Shown here piece by piece: positions 35,373 through 45,935 of a stretch of 64,000 nucleotides of DNA (within the stretch, counting starts at the first letter, position 1; each line of letters opens with the position of its first letter). This stretch comes from Paraspadella gotoi. Lineage: Eukaryota > Chaetognatha. Both the position numbers and the translations under genes were made by a program. Under the pieces are notes generated by a model. The model made no database searches. It saw only the letters and a list, made by a program, of their open reading frames with translations, and was not told the origin of the DNA. The DNA is taken from contig JBJCIZ010000207.1 in assembly GCA_051294375.1 (NCBI GenBank), positions 6,731-70,730 on the forward strand, in the 5' to 3' direction.

Positions 35373-37211
35373 GGAGGATTGAGCCTGCCGTCCAATTCTC
35401 CTCTTCCTCTTCTTCTTCTTTCCTCCTCCTGCCCCTCAGTATATTTTGTCTAGCGATACATTCTCTCGTTTCTACTCTTCGCGAAATATACCATTATTTT
35501 TCCCTCTATTACTTCACGCCTTCAATACCCCTCAAGTGGCGCCTTCTTCGCGGCTCGATACCCTACACCCCGTGGATTAAGTTTCCTGTGCAAACCCTCA
35601 GCAAAAAAAAAACCGCGGAAATTCTATAAAAAAAACTATCTTCCTTCACTAACAACCAAAAACAAACTTAAAAATAAACAAAATTTACAAACTCCCATCT
35701 AAAAAAAAAGATACCATTTTACAAAATAACTATTAAAATCACTAAAAGAAATTGCATAATTTTAAAAACAAAACCCTACTTGATATTTATTACAAGATAA
35801 TTTTCTCCTTTCTCTTCACTCTTCGTCAACCAAAACTTGGAATTTTCAAAATCTAAACATCAAACTTTGAACCTGGCAACTAAAAACAAGCTCGCTTCAA
35901 CTCTCTCTCTCTCTCCAACTAAAAATGGCGAAAGCTAAGATTGGACTTTAACCTCTTAAAGAAACTGAAATAGCAAGTCCCTTAATGTGGAATATAGAAT
36001 AGACACTCCCTGAAAATGGCAGCAATCAACTTTAAAGATCCAATCAGTTCTGATGACCTCAAAGGAGAATATATTGGCATCTTGGAAAATCTGATGAATT
36101 TTTCTAAAAGATTGCATACTAATAATGCAAACCCACGAATTCTGGACAAGAATATAATGGATCTACTTGCTTTGGTGCAGAATACACATATGTCCCTTCT
36201 GCCTTTAAAAACCCAAACTGTCTCCACCCCAACTCAAACCTATTTCACCCCAGCCAATGCTTCAACCCAGACCACAAAACCCAAGGCTAGTTGCAATAAA
36301 TCAACTCAGACTAAAATACCCTACTCAACCTCCTCTTCCCAAACTACCCAAACTGCCATCATTTCTGATTCAGTTTCAACACAAACCATTGTTGCCAAGA
36401 CTGATTCTCAAGTACAGACCGACCTACCAACTGTCAAAAACTATGCTAATGATGTGAAAACTCAAGCGGGAAAAATCCAAGGAGAAACTTCATTTGCAAG
36501 AATCAACTCAAACAAGAATCAACACAAAAATCAAGCCTGCTCTTATCAGTCTCCGGTCAAGAAATGGGAAACAAAATCAAGAAATGAAAGAACTGGACCC
36601 TGGAAAGAATACATGATCCCTCAAACCTGCGCTGAAAAAATCTATATCCCCCCTCATCGACGTGTTCCTCAAGACCAAAGAAGGCAACCAGTTTTTGGAA
36701 AACGCAAAAATACTTGCAAAAATAACTGATGGAAATAGACTTACGACCATGGTTGCGCCAGATGTTTGCTGCATTTTTGGCTCAGACTTTACCATTGCCC
36801 TTTTTTTAAGAATCAATATCAGTCATGGTGCAGTGGCATAACTTGTCAATGACTGTGACATAAATTAAAAATAAACTTTTAATCATTTAAATAGTAGCTT
36901 TGATAGAAATCCAATAGTTTTAGTTTGTGACTTCTCTCACTTTTTTAGTTCTGTGTCTTTGTTTTTTAGTCCAGAGGGAAGCATGACGATGTAATGCCAC
37001 GCCATTGGGGGCCTGGACATTACATCTTGGTCAAGAAGGGGGACGCAGAGGAGGATTGAGCCTGCCATCCAATTCTCCTCTTTCTCTTCTTCTTCTTTCC
37101 TCCTCCTGCCCCTCAGTATATTTTGTTTAGCGATACATTCTCTCGTTTCTACTCTTGGCGAAATATACCATTATTTTTCCCTCTATTACTTCACGCCTTC
37201 AATACCCCTCA
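35373..37211 (+). mobile_element. Small LTR-type element, copy 1 (best copy)
   Basis: Direct repeats of ~165-170 bp at 35,373-35,538 and 37,047-37,211 flank a 1.5-kb interior. Each contains CTCCTCCTGCCCCTCAGTA and ends GCCTTCAATACCCCTCAAG. The right repeat probably starts earlier, near 36,983-36,990 (TGTAATGCCACGCC); the left one is truncated. Right after the left repeat, TGGCGCC plus 15 more bases reads as the complement of a tRNA 3' end (CCA, discriminator, 7-base acceptor, 5-base T stem, T loop), as a primer-binding site would. Only a Gag-like ORF is present and there is no pol, so it resembles a TRIM/LARD-class non-autonomous LTR element. Confidence 0.65.
36016..36729 (+). CDS. Gag-like ORF with TQT-motif array
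   Basis: An intact 237-codon ATG...TGA frame. The N-terminal ~60 residues look helical (GEYIGILENLMNFSK). Residues ~66-135 are Ser/Thr/Gln-rich with six TQT triplets (for example KTQTVST, KSTQTK, VSTQTIV) plus a VQTD. The C-terminal third is basic and ends with KIYIPPHRRVPQ and a Lys/Arg tail. No zinc knuckle or enzyme domain is visible. Position inside an LTR-type element suggests a Gag-like or nucleic-acid-binding protein. TQT is the core of dynein light chain LC8 ligands, so an LC8-binding array is possible; this is inference. The copies at 38,564-39,270 and 308-620 keep the TQT and PPHRRV/CAEKIYIP parts in broken form. Confidence 0.6.
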   Translation: MAAINFKDPISSDDLKGEYIGILENLMNFSKRLHTNNANPRILDKNIMDLLALVQNTHMSLLPLKTQTVSTPTQTYFTPANASTQTTKPKASCNKSTQTKIPYSTSSSQTTQTAIISDSVSTQTIVAKTDSQVQTDLPTVKNYANDVKTQAGKIQGETSFARINSNKNQHKNQACSYQSPVKKWETKSRNERTGPWKEYMIPQTCAEKIYIPPHRRVPQDQRRQPVFGKRKNTCKNN

Positions 37212-38099
37212 AGATAGTCTTAAAACTAATTAAAATATTTAAAAACTATAAAGGGTTTGAAAGCGGACATCATGTTGATTCCAAATCTATTTTTGTTTTT
37301 AAAATTTGATTTCTTGATCTTGTTTTACAGACTAATACATTTGTAAAAATTAAGAAAAATGAATTTAAAACTAACTTTGAAAAAGTAATATCTTCTTGCT
37401 ATTGAAATTTTAATTGAAGGATAAGATTCGCCAAAGATATCAAGGGAAGAAGTGTCATTATTTTTTTTTATGAAAAAAGAATAAGATTTTTTTTAATAGG
37501 CGGCTGAGGCAGAGGTTTTTCGAAGATTAGGATTTAGTAAGGACTTAAATTTTCTGCAATATTGAGTACAACCTCACAACATTTTGAGTTCACCTATCTT
37601 TTTCTTACTAACATTGCACAACCAAAGTCAGAGTTCTAATGCAGGCATAATGAGTAGACCTTTCCATATATGAAAAGTTTTTAAATCAAAAAACGTTTGT
37701 TTAAAAGTTGCCCATTAAGGTGGATTTAAAACCTTTATTTTTTTCCTATACCTATTACATATTTCTTCAATATCACTACAACAAAAATAAATATATAGTA
37801 CGAGATCACGCGCATTTTTTAAATTTTATACATTTATAACAATCGTATTATATTATTAGCTCAGAATATTGTCTTAAGACGAGCAAAAATATTAAAATCA
37901 AAAGGATTAAACAATTTTAATAGTAGATCATGAACAGGCTTGTACCTGTGAACATTTTTAAATAAAAAAAAATTAGTTTTCAATTTTTGCATTAGCCCAT
38001 ATTTATACATAGTACTCTCCATAAAAAATGTCAAAATTTTAAAATGATTTTTTCTTATTTTTGAGTACAGATTTGAATTTCTCACAAAAAGTGAAGAAA
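37212..38099. other. AT-rich spacer between two element copies
   Basis: A segment at 37,655-37,720 resembles the outer end of the 5.1-kb palindrome arm (CATATATGAAAAGTTTT). 37,965-38,080 resembles 40,240-40,400 (TATTTATACATAGTACT). No gene is seen. Confidence 0.5.
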
Positions 38100-39598
38100 T
38101 AGAGGCGTGAAGAAATACAGGGACAATAATGGTATATTTCACGAAGAGTAGAAACGAGGAATGATCGCTAGACAAAATATACTGAGGGGCAGGAGGAGGA
38201 GGAAAGAAGAAGAAGAGGAGAATTGGACGGCAGGCTAAATCCTCCTCTGCGTCCCCCTTCTTGACCAAGATGTAATGTCCAGGCCCCCAATGGCGTGGCA
38301 TTACATCGTCATGCTTCCCTCTGGACTAAAAAACAAAGACAAGAACTAAAAAAAGTGAGAGAAGTCACAACTAAAACTATTGGATTTCTATCAAAGTTAC
38401 TATTTAAATAATTAAAAGTTTTATTTTTAATTTGTCACAGTCATTGACAATATTATGCCACTGCACCATGACTGATATTGATTCTTAAAAAAAGGGCAAT
38501 GGTAAAGTCTGAGCCAAAAATGCAGCAAACTTCTGGCGCAACCATGTCGTAAGTCTATTTCCATCAGTTTAGGGTAAGTATTTTTGCTTTTTCCAAAAGC
38601 TGGTTGCCTTCTTTGGTCTCGAAGAACACGTCGATGAGGGGGATATAGATATTTTCAGCGCAGGTTTGAGGGATCATGTATTCTTTCCAGGGTCCAGTTC
38701 TTTCATTTCTTGATTTTGTTTCCCATTTCTTGACCGAAGACTGATAAGAGCAGGCTTGATTTTTGTGTTGATTCTTGTTTGAGTTGATTTCTTGCAAATG
38801 AAGTTTCTCCTTGGATTTTTCCAGCTTGAGTTTTCACATCATTAGTATAGTCTTTGACAGTTGGTAGGTCGGTCTGCACTTGAGAATCAGTCTTGGCAAC
38901 ATTGGTTTGTGTTGAAACTGAATCAGAAATTTTGGGTAGTTTTGGAAGAGGAGGTTGAGTAGGGTATTTTAGTCGGAGTTGATTTATTGCAACTAGCCTT
39001 GGGTTTTGTGGTCTGGGTTGAAGCATTGACTTGAGTTGAATAGGTTTGAGTTGAGGTGGAGACAAGTTTGGGTTTTTAAAGGAAGAGGGCTACTGTGTAT
39101 TCTTTACCAAAGTAAGTAGATCCATTATATTCTTGTCCAGAATTCGTGGTTTGCATTATTAGTATGCAATCTTTTAGAAAATTCAATCAGGTTTTTCCAA
39201 GATCCAATATATTCTCCTTTGAGGTCATCAGAACTGATTTGATCTTTAAAGTTTATTGCGGCCATTTTTTGGATTAATGTTCAAGATTTAGGGTAGAAAA
39301 GGTAATTGGTTTTTCTGGACAGTTTATTTTAATTTTTTCTTTTTTTTTTTCTTTCAAGGGAAGCTAACGTTTTTCTTTTTCCCTTTTTCTTAAGAAGGTT
39401 AAAGTCCAATCTTAGCTTTCGCCATTTTTAGTTGGAGAGAGAGAGAGTTGTTTTTAGCGATCTTGTTTTTAGGTTCAAAGTTTGATGTTCAGATTTTGAA
39501 AATTCCAAGTTTTGGTTGACGAAGAGTAAAGAGAAAGGAGAAAGATATTTTGTGATAAATATTAAGTAGGATTTTGTTTCTAAAATTATGCAGTTTTT
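38100..39598 (-). mobile_element. Small LTR-type element, copy 2 (broken ORF)
   Basis: The reverse-complement counterpart of copy 1. The LTR is at about 38,100-38,312, the interior runs to 39,598, and the start of the Gag-like ORF is near 39,265. The ORF is interrupted by several frameshifts. Its 5' end stops where a hairpin element begins (39,599), so the 5' LTR is missing. Confidence 0.75.
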
Positions 39599-39780
39599 AG
39601 TCGGGTCTGCTTTCAGCAGATCCCGACTCTATAATTCACTTTGTCGGTCCGTCAGTCCGCCCCCTCAATATTGTCGGGCAGTCACTTATATCATGTCAGA
39701 ACATCGAATTATGATAAATTATGCAAAAAAAAAAACGATGTCCGTCTGTCCGTCCGTCCCAATAAATAAAGGTCGGATAT
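39599..39780 (+). mobile_element. Hairpin + ACGG-microsatellite element, short copy
   Basis: It starts with an inverted repeat, AGTCGGGTCTGCT / AGCAGATCCCGACT. Then come GTCGGTCCGTCAGTCCGCCCC, a segment with TATCATGTCAGAACATCG, an A run and (GTCC/GTCT)n. The same modules start the copies at 42,670 and, inverted, 61,076. Confidence 0.75.
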
Positions 39781-40000
39781 GTTTCGACTCTTGCTTTTTT
39801 GAGTCACCTGTCACCTGTCCTCACTTCTGTTCTGACCACTATCTTTTATTCAATTCTTTGTTGGAAATGAATTCTTTGTGAAACCGAAATCTGTTAAGTA
39901 AAACCGATGATGAAGATTCATAAAAGCAAGAGTCAAAACCTTTATTGTTAAATGTTAATAAAATCGTTGTTAATGCTAATTAAAACTTTTGTTTTCTTTT
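39781..40000 (+). repeat. Decayed hammerhead-element copy
   Basis: It carries the CTGACCACTAT...TTTGTTGGAAA upstream segment and a GATGAAGATTC...GAGTCAAAAC remnant of the ribozyme core at 39,907-39,938. The ATAAAATCGTTG tail follows. The core is too changed to fold. Confidence 0.55.
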
Positions 40001-40689
40001 AAAGCAAACCTTTATAAGTAAGTAAACTATGGCAACGGGGGACATGTATGATACCCTGCTGGCGCTCAGGGCTTTGGACCTGCAGTGACCAACCCATGTC
40101 ACTGGCGTGTTTATGCTGACACCATCACACTTTAAACAGCGTGACCCACGGTTGGTGAACGAGTACTTAGTAAGGCGTAGTGAAAGTTACCTACAAAAAT
40201 TCTAAAAGTCAATTATGAACAATATACCATCAGTGAACATTAATTTGTAAAAAAATTTTTTTTTTAAATTTTCGCAGTAGGCTATATTTATACATAGTAC
40301 TACTATCCATATAATATCGAAAATTTTCAAAATAGGCTTTTCTTAATTTTGATTGCTGATTTGAATTCCTCGTCAAAAGAAAATATAAATCATTTTTAAA
40401 AATTCTTTCATTAAGTGGGTTAAAAATTTAAAAAACTATATTTAATATATAAAAAATTAATTTTCAGCTTCAAATATAGCTTTTTCTAATTTTTGACCCA
40501 CTTAATGAAGGAGTTATATTTCTTTTTATCAACTTTTTATGACGAATCCAAATCTGCAAAATAATCTTAGAAAAAACTGTTTTGAAATTTTAACATTTAT
40601 TGGTTTAAATTTTAAAATTTATTAAAAATTTTTTTTATTACATAAATGTTCATTAGTATAATGTTGTTCGTTCCTCACTTTTAGAATTT
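40001..40689. other. Unassigned stretch
   Basis: 40,030-40,180 is a GC-richer patch without a sustained frame. 40,405-40,510 forms an imperfect inverted repeat around CATTAAGTGGGT / ACCCACTTAATG. Confidence 0.4.
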
Positions 40690-40989
40690 TAATTGATGCG
40701 ATAAACCTTTCGTTTTCGTTGTTATTAGGATTTAGAGAAAAACAAAGTTTTTAATTGTGGTATAACGAATTTAATTGGAGATACGGACATGTTTCGGCTC
40801 ACATTTCGAGCCTTCATCAGCGTTTGCCATAAGGAAAATATTTGTGCAAAAAGAAGGGTGTGAGAGAGAGAGAGAGAGAGATAGAGGTAAAGGTTTTCCA
40901 ACAAAGTGGTGAGACAGAATAGTGGTCAGATGAGAGAACAGGCTGAAGTTGAGGACAGATTGAGTGAGTTGTGAAAAGAAATGAAATTT

Positions 40990-41000
<11 letters not shown>
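40690..41000 (-). mobile_element. Hammerhead-bearing element, minus-strand copy
   Basis: On the minus strand it has CTGACCACTAT, TTTGTTGGAAA and (CT)n, then the hammerhead-like motif (40,820-40,786), then an AAAACTTTG tail. The same order occurs at 1,800-2,030 and 39,790-40,000. The element boundaries are not certain. Confidence 0.55.
40786..40820 (-). ncRNA. Hammerhead-like ribozyme motif (copy 6)
   Basis: CTGATGA, extra A, stem II GGCTC/GAGCC, then GAAACATGTC. Stem I pairs ACG with CGT directly next to the GUC triplet. It is well formed apart from the extra A. Confidence 0.65.
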
Positions 41001-41027
<27 letters not shown>

Positions 41028-41849
41028 CAACAGGGATAAATAAATAAGTATTAAAGATACATTTTGTAATGTACAACAATTTTAATTAAAGTTAAATTTA
41101 GAAATTTTACTACACCAACGCAGAGAATGGATTATCAAGTGGCTTGTCTCTCTTGGCTTCTCCGTCTTTTCTTCTGATTGACCAATCAGATTCAGAGAGG
41201 CTTCCCTCAGGAAACCGACGGCAGAGAAACGAGAGAGGGAACAGGATCTCTCTTCAATTTACCTTCAAGAAACAAACATCAAACTATGGACTATTTGTTA
41301 TACTGTTTATTGCCTGCCTTTTCTCTGCATAATCTACATATTTTGTTTGTTAATTATCATCATCCCAACGTGTTCTTATGTCAGTAAAACTCCTCCTATT
41401 TCTCACTTAATAAACCACGCCTACTTCCTTCGTTGACACACTATCATCGAAATAATTTTTTTTATCGGAATAAGGTTAGTCGATTGTACAAAAATATATA
41501 TGCCTAGGAGTCGACGTCATTTTAGAGATCGAGGAAGATTTTTTCAATGGAGATTTTCGTTCAAATCTGACTACAAAACAATATAAACGGTCCTGGGAAA
41601 AGTTCCGATAAAACATTGATGTAAAAAGACTCGATTCAGATCCTGTTGCATCTGAAGGGCTCGCATTTTTTTTCTCTTTATGATTAACCATCATTTTGAC
41701 ATCAAACCATCAGATTTAAATGGACTGGTCCGCTCAGGAAAAAATTTTCATCTCAATTTTTCTATATAAAATAAAGGGATTTCTCAACTTCATTACAATA
41801 TAAACGCATTTAAGGCATGTTGTGATTTTACAATAAACTTTGAACTCAG
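41001..41849. other. Unassigned stretch
   Basis: A (GA)n tract lies at 40,993-41,024. 41,120-41,330 has short frames of normal composition but no recognised domain or splice context. Confidence 0.4.
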
Positions 41850-42135
41850 GAATCTGTGGATAAGGCGCTACGTGGGCTGAAGATGACTGTCCGTAACTTC
41901 TATAACCCCCTCTAGCAGCCATGGAACGGGTCCCTGGGCTTGGAACCAGGCTTGAGGGTTTGCCATGCCCCCAAGGCGGCTTACGGCCGTCCTCACGCTT
42001 CCCGCAGGGTAGGTACCGGGTTGGGATTGAACCCGGTACCTAGTGGTCATGAGCTGATGGCTTTATTCAATGAGCCACCGGGTCACAACTGAAAGTGTCA
42101 TGATTCTAGGCGAGTGAACCTAGGCAATGCCCGAC
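41850..42135 (-). mobile_element. tRNA-derived SINE-like element
   Basis: On the minus strand an A-box-like TGGCTCATTGAATAAAG is followed about 45 bases later by a B-box GGTTCAATCCC (42,033-42,023). It sits in a T-arm-like stem ACCGGG/CCCGGT. Related copies are at 24,250-25,020. The plus-strand frames through it are not coding. Confidence 0.65.
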
Positions 42136-42669
42136 TACAAATCCGATAGCCATATGTCTGAAGGGCTCTCAAAATTTTTCTTTACATTTTATTTAGTTAT
42201 TTTAATATGAAACGATCATGGTAAAGTGAATTAGTCCATTTTGGTGAAATTTTTATTTAAAGTAAAAGTAAAAGAGGAGCTAACGATCGGAATTCTAAGA
42301 GTTTTCAACCGGAAGTCAGATTCGGGAAAATTCTTCTATGGCGAAAATCTTCCAAAGAAGGGGTGGATTTTCCGAAGATTTTGGTTAATATTTTCTATAT
42401 TTATGATCGGATTTTTTTGAAACTTAACAATAGCAATATTGCCATCATTCTACATTGGCCGGTAAAAGAATATATTAAAAAAACCTCTGGCTTTTTTTGT
42501 CAGAGCTTAGTCCTAATATGCCTTTAATTAATTAGGGACTATCATCGGAAACCTCTCAAGCAATATCAGTTGTCAAAAATCATTTCTTTAGGAGACATAA
42601 GGCTTTTCTCTATTTCAGACTCACTTTGTCGAGCTATATTCCAGGAACTTTATGATGAATTTACTTTTT
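42136..42669. other. Unassigned stretch
   Basis: AT-rich with no recognised exon or repeat. Confidence 0.5.
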
Positions 42670-44660
42670 AGTCGGATCTGCTTATCAGCAGATCCCGACT
42701 CTATGACTCACTTTGTCGGTCCGTCGGTCCGCCCCCTCAATATTGTCGGGCACACACTTATATCATGTCAGAACATCGAATTATGATAAATTATGCAAAA
42801 AAAAAAAATGTCCGTCCGTCTCTGTCTGTCCGTCCATCCGTCCGTCCCACCTTTAGCAAACTCCAATTACTCGTGATTGGATGGATGGATTGGTATGAAA
42901 TTTGTGTGTGGGTGGGAAACTGGGTGATTGAGGTGGATATGAAGTTTCGAGGGAATCGTGCGAGTGGAAATGGTTTAAATGGAAAAAACAAAAAATATAT
43001 TTCACTATTGAACGCCAATTGCTCATGAGTGGATAGGGCAATTACTTGAAAATTATTGTATGGTGGTAGGAAGTGTGTGATTGAGCTGGATTTAAAGTTT
43101 TGATTGGAATCGTAGGAGTGGAAAAGAGTTCAAATTAGAAAACCAAAAGACACATTTATTTGAATTTTTTAAAGGTTCTCTCTCTCTATCTCTCTCTGAT
43201 TGATTGATTGACCAAATTATGCCAGTTGACCAAATTCTGCAAGTTGATCAAGTTCTGCAAGTTGACCAAATTATGCCTGTTGATCAAATTATGCCAGTTG
43301 ACCCAAATTAGGCCAGTTGATCAAATTTGCATGCTTTGACCAAATTAGGCAGTTGAATAAAATTATGCCAGTTGACCAATTATGCCGGTGATCAAATTAT
43401 CTTAATTGATCAAATTATGTCAGTTCACCAATATGCAAAGTAGACCAAATATATGTCAGGTTAACCAAATTATGTCAGTTGACCAAATTATGCAAGTTTA
43501 ATTAAATTATGCAAGTTGACCAAGTTAGCTTATGACCACTTAATTAATCGATTGACTGCGGAATTTTGTATGTGAGTAGAAAAGTGTAATGTGATTGAAC
43601 AGGAAACCAAGTTTCGATGGAATTCTTTGAGTGGGAAATGAGTTTAAATGGAAAAAAACAAAAAACCTGCTTCACTAATTGATTATGATCATTTTTTTCC
43701 TTTTATATTAAATGTATTGGAGGATGTATTAATAAATCAAATAATTAATCAGTTAATTAATCAATTAGTCAATTAATTTTATCAATAATTAATCAGTCAA
43801 TCAATCCGTCCATCCGTACCACCTTAGCAAAAATCTCAATAACTCGTGATTGGCTGTTGGATTGGAATGAAATTTGTGTGTGTGGGTAGGAAATGTGTGT
43901 GATAAAGCTGGATATAAAGTTTCGACAGAATCGTGTGAGTTTAAGAGGAAAAAACATAATTCGCATTTATTAAAATATTTTTACTTATTTTAACTAATAA
44001 GTACTCTAATTAATATAAATGGATGGATATAGATTATTTCAAATTTTTTGGATGTGGGTAGAAAAAATGGGATACGATGTATGATTATTAAAGTTTCGGT
44101 GGAAACTATGTAAAATGAGTTTTAAAATTGAAAAAAATATGGAGATCACATTTATGACTCTTGTATTAGCTTATTTTAACCCTATAAATAATTGAGATTG
44201 AAATTTTGAGACGTGGGAAGGAAAGTGAGTAAAACAAATAAGTTTGACGTGATATTCTTTGCCAGTGAAATGAGTTTAAATGGAAAAACATAAGTCACAT
44301 TTACTTTAATTTTTATTATTTATGATTACTAATTTATGATTACTAATAAATGTTTAATATTAATTAATTGTGAAAAAAATGATGCAATTTAAAAAAATTA
44401 TCAAGTTGAAAAGAATGCATGCAAAAATTCAGAGCAAGTTAAAAAAAATCCTAAAAAGCATAAGGATTCGTCGCAATTGCAAAAGAGAGAGAGAGATAAT
44501 ATCAGAAAAAAAGAGCAGACAGATCGTTCCGCAATTGCAAAGAGGAAAGAGAGAGAGAAAGAGAAGACGTAAAAATGCATATAGCGCATCGTCGCATTGC
44601 TCAAATGACGTAGAAAGAGGGAGAGAGAGATAGAAAAGAGAAAGGCTGTTGCACAATTGC
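42670..44660 (+). mobile_element. Hairpin / ACGG / core-repeat element (pearl- or HINE-like), long copy
   Basis: The order is a 13-14-bp hairpin (42,670-42,700), TGTCGGTCCGTCGGTCCGCC, an A run, (GTCC)n (42,810-42,850), then about five core repeats. Each core has CTCGTGATTGGATGG, GAAATTTGTGTGTGGG, AAGTTTCGATGGAATCGTG and GAGTTTAAATGGAAAAAAC. An 18-bp minisatellite interrupts the cores. The end is GATGCA..AAAAAAAT, GCATAAGGATTCGTCGC and (GA)n. This modular plan matches what I recall of bivalve pearl and Helentron-associated HINE elements. No transposase or helicase ORF is present, so it is non-autonomous. The right end is approximate. Confidence 0.6.
43206..43545 (+). repeat. 18-bp minisatellite
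   Basis: About 18 imperfect units of TTGACCAAATTATGCCAG. The period is a multiple of three, but indels break any frame. Confidence 0.9.
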
Positions 44661-45480
44661 AAAGAGAGAGATGGAGAAGCCGAGTATAAAAATTGACGCG
44701 AATAAAAAAGCTTGTTATTTTACTTCACTGAATATGTTTTGACCAGGGATGCTGGAGGCGGTGAATGTTCGCCCCGCCTCCACTCCCCGCCCCTCCGAGA
44801 CCCCCCTCGCCTTGCGGATTTTGCGTGTCGCCTCTCATTTTTTAGCCCGGATGCTCTCCGCGTTTCGCCTCTTGGAAACGCCTTCGGCTTTTTGTTAAAA
44901 TTTATTTATATGTTTTGTATTTTGATTAATTGTTTTTTTAATTCAGATCAAGGATATGAAAAACTTTCAATTTGTTATAGTGTAAATTCCACTGGATTCT
45001 GCATTAATAATAAATTAAAATAATTATTTTTTATTTTTAAAATGTATATGTTTTTAACCCTTTTTTCAAATCTTTTTGGTAAACGAAATATGGATATTTT
45101 AAAAAACATTTTTGCCAAGACATTTTAAAAAGAGAGAGAGGAGAGAGAGGGAGAAAAAAGAAAAAAAGAAGATAGAAAGAAAAGAAAAAAAGAAATGGAG
45201 GAGAGAAAGAGATAAAGCTTCTAAAAAAGTATTAGGAAAAAGGATATTATGTGAGAATAGGGGACAAAATTTATTTTTATATGACTATTTCATTTTTTTT
45301 ATTTGACTCTTATTGCTCTGCTTCACTCACTCTTTTTTCCTCTTTCTCTCTCTTCTACTTTCTTTGTATTCTTTATTTTTTTCTATTGTCTTTTTTTTTA
45401 CTTTCCAATCAGAGACATTTGTTGTAATTTAAATTGGTTTTAAAAAATATCAATTAAAATCCAAAAATGTTTAGGTAGGT
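44661..45480. other. GC-rich pocket followed by GA-rich tract
   Basis: 44,745-44,890 is a C-rich pocket (CCCCGCCTCCACTCCCCGCC) with a short frame from 44,712. It resembles the pocket at 46,340-46,590 in composition (GCCTCTxxGCGTTTTCxxCTC). 45,128-45,215 is GA-rich. No gene is assigned. Confidence 0.35.
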
Positions 45481-45935
45481 ATTCCAAATCAGTAAGTTGA
45501 AAAAAAATGCCAAATCAAAAAAGATAATGTATATCAAAAAAATTAGTAAATCAAAAAAATAATGGAAGTTTTAGGAAAAAAATGATGCAAGTTTCAAAAA
45601 TAAGATGCAAATTAAAAACAATGAAATGAATTAAAAATGTGCCAGAGTTAAAAAATTAAATGCAAATTCATAAAAAAATATACAAGTTTAACAAATGGAA
45701 GCTAGTTTAAAAAAATGATGCAATTTGAAAAAAATAATGCAATTCAAAAAAATTAATATAGGTATAAAAAAAATGGCAAATTACAAAATATGATTCAATG
45801 TTAATAAAATGAATATAAATTAAAAAAATAATCCTGTTAAAAAAATTATGCCAGTGTTGAAAAAATTGATGCCAGTTAAAAAATAATGCAAATCAAAAAA
45901 ATCCAAGTTTAAAAAATGATGCTATGATAAAAAAA
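45481..45935 (+). repeat. Degenerate ~19-bp tandem repeat
   Basis: Many diverged units around AAAAAAATGATGCAAGTT. They resemble both the 18-bp repeat at 43.2 kb and the tail segment of the core-repeat element. Confidence 0.7.

Noticed and set aside
43206-43545. Possible repeated-peptide gene (18-bp period)
   Set aside because: Unit length is a multiple of three, but indels and stops break every frame.
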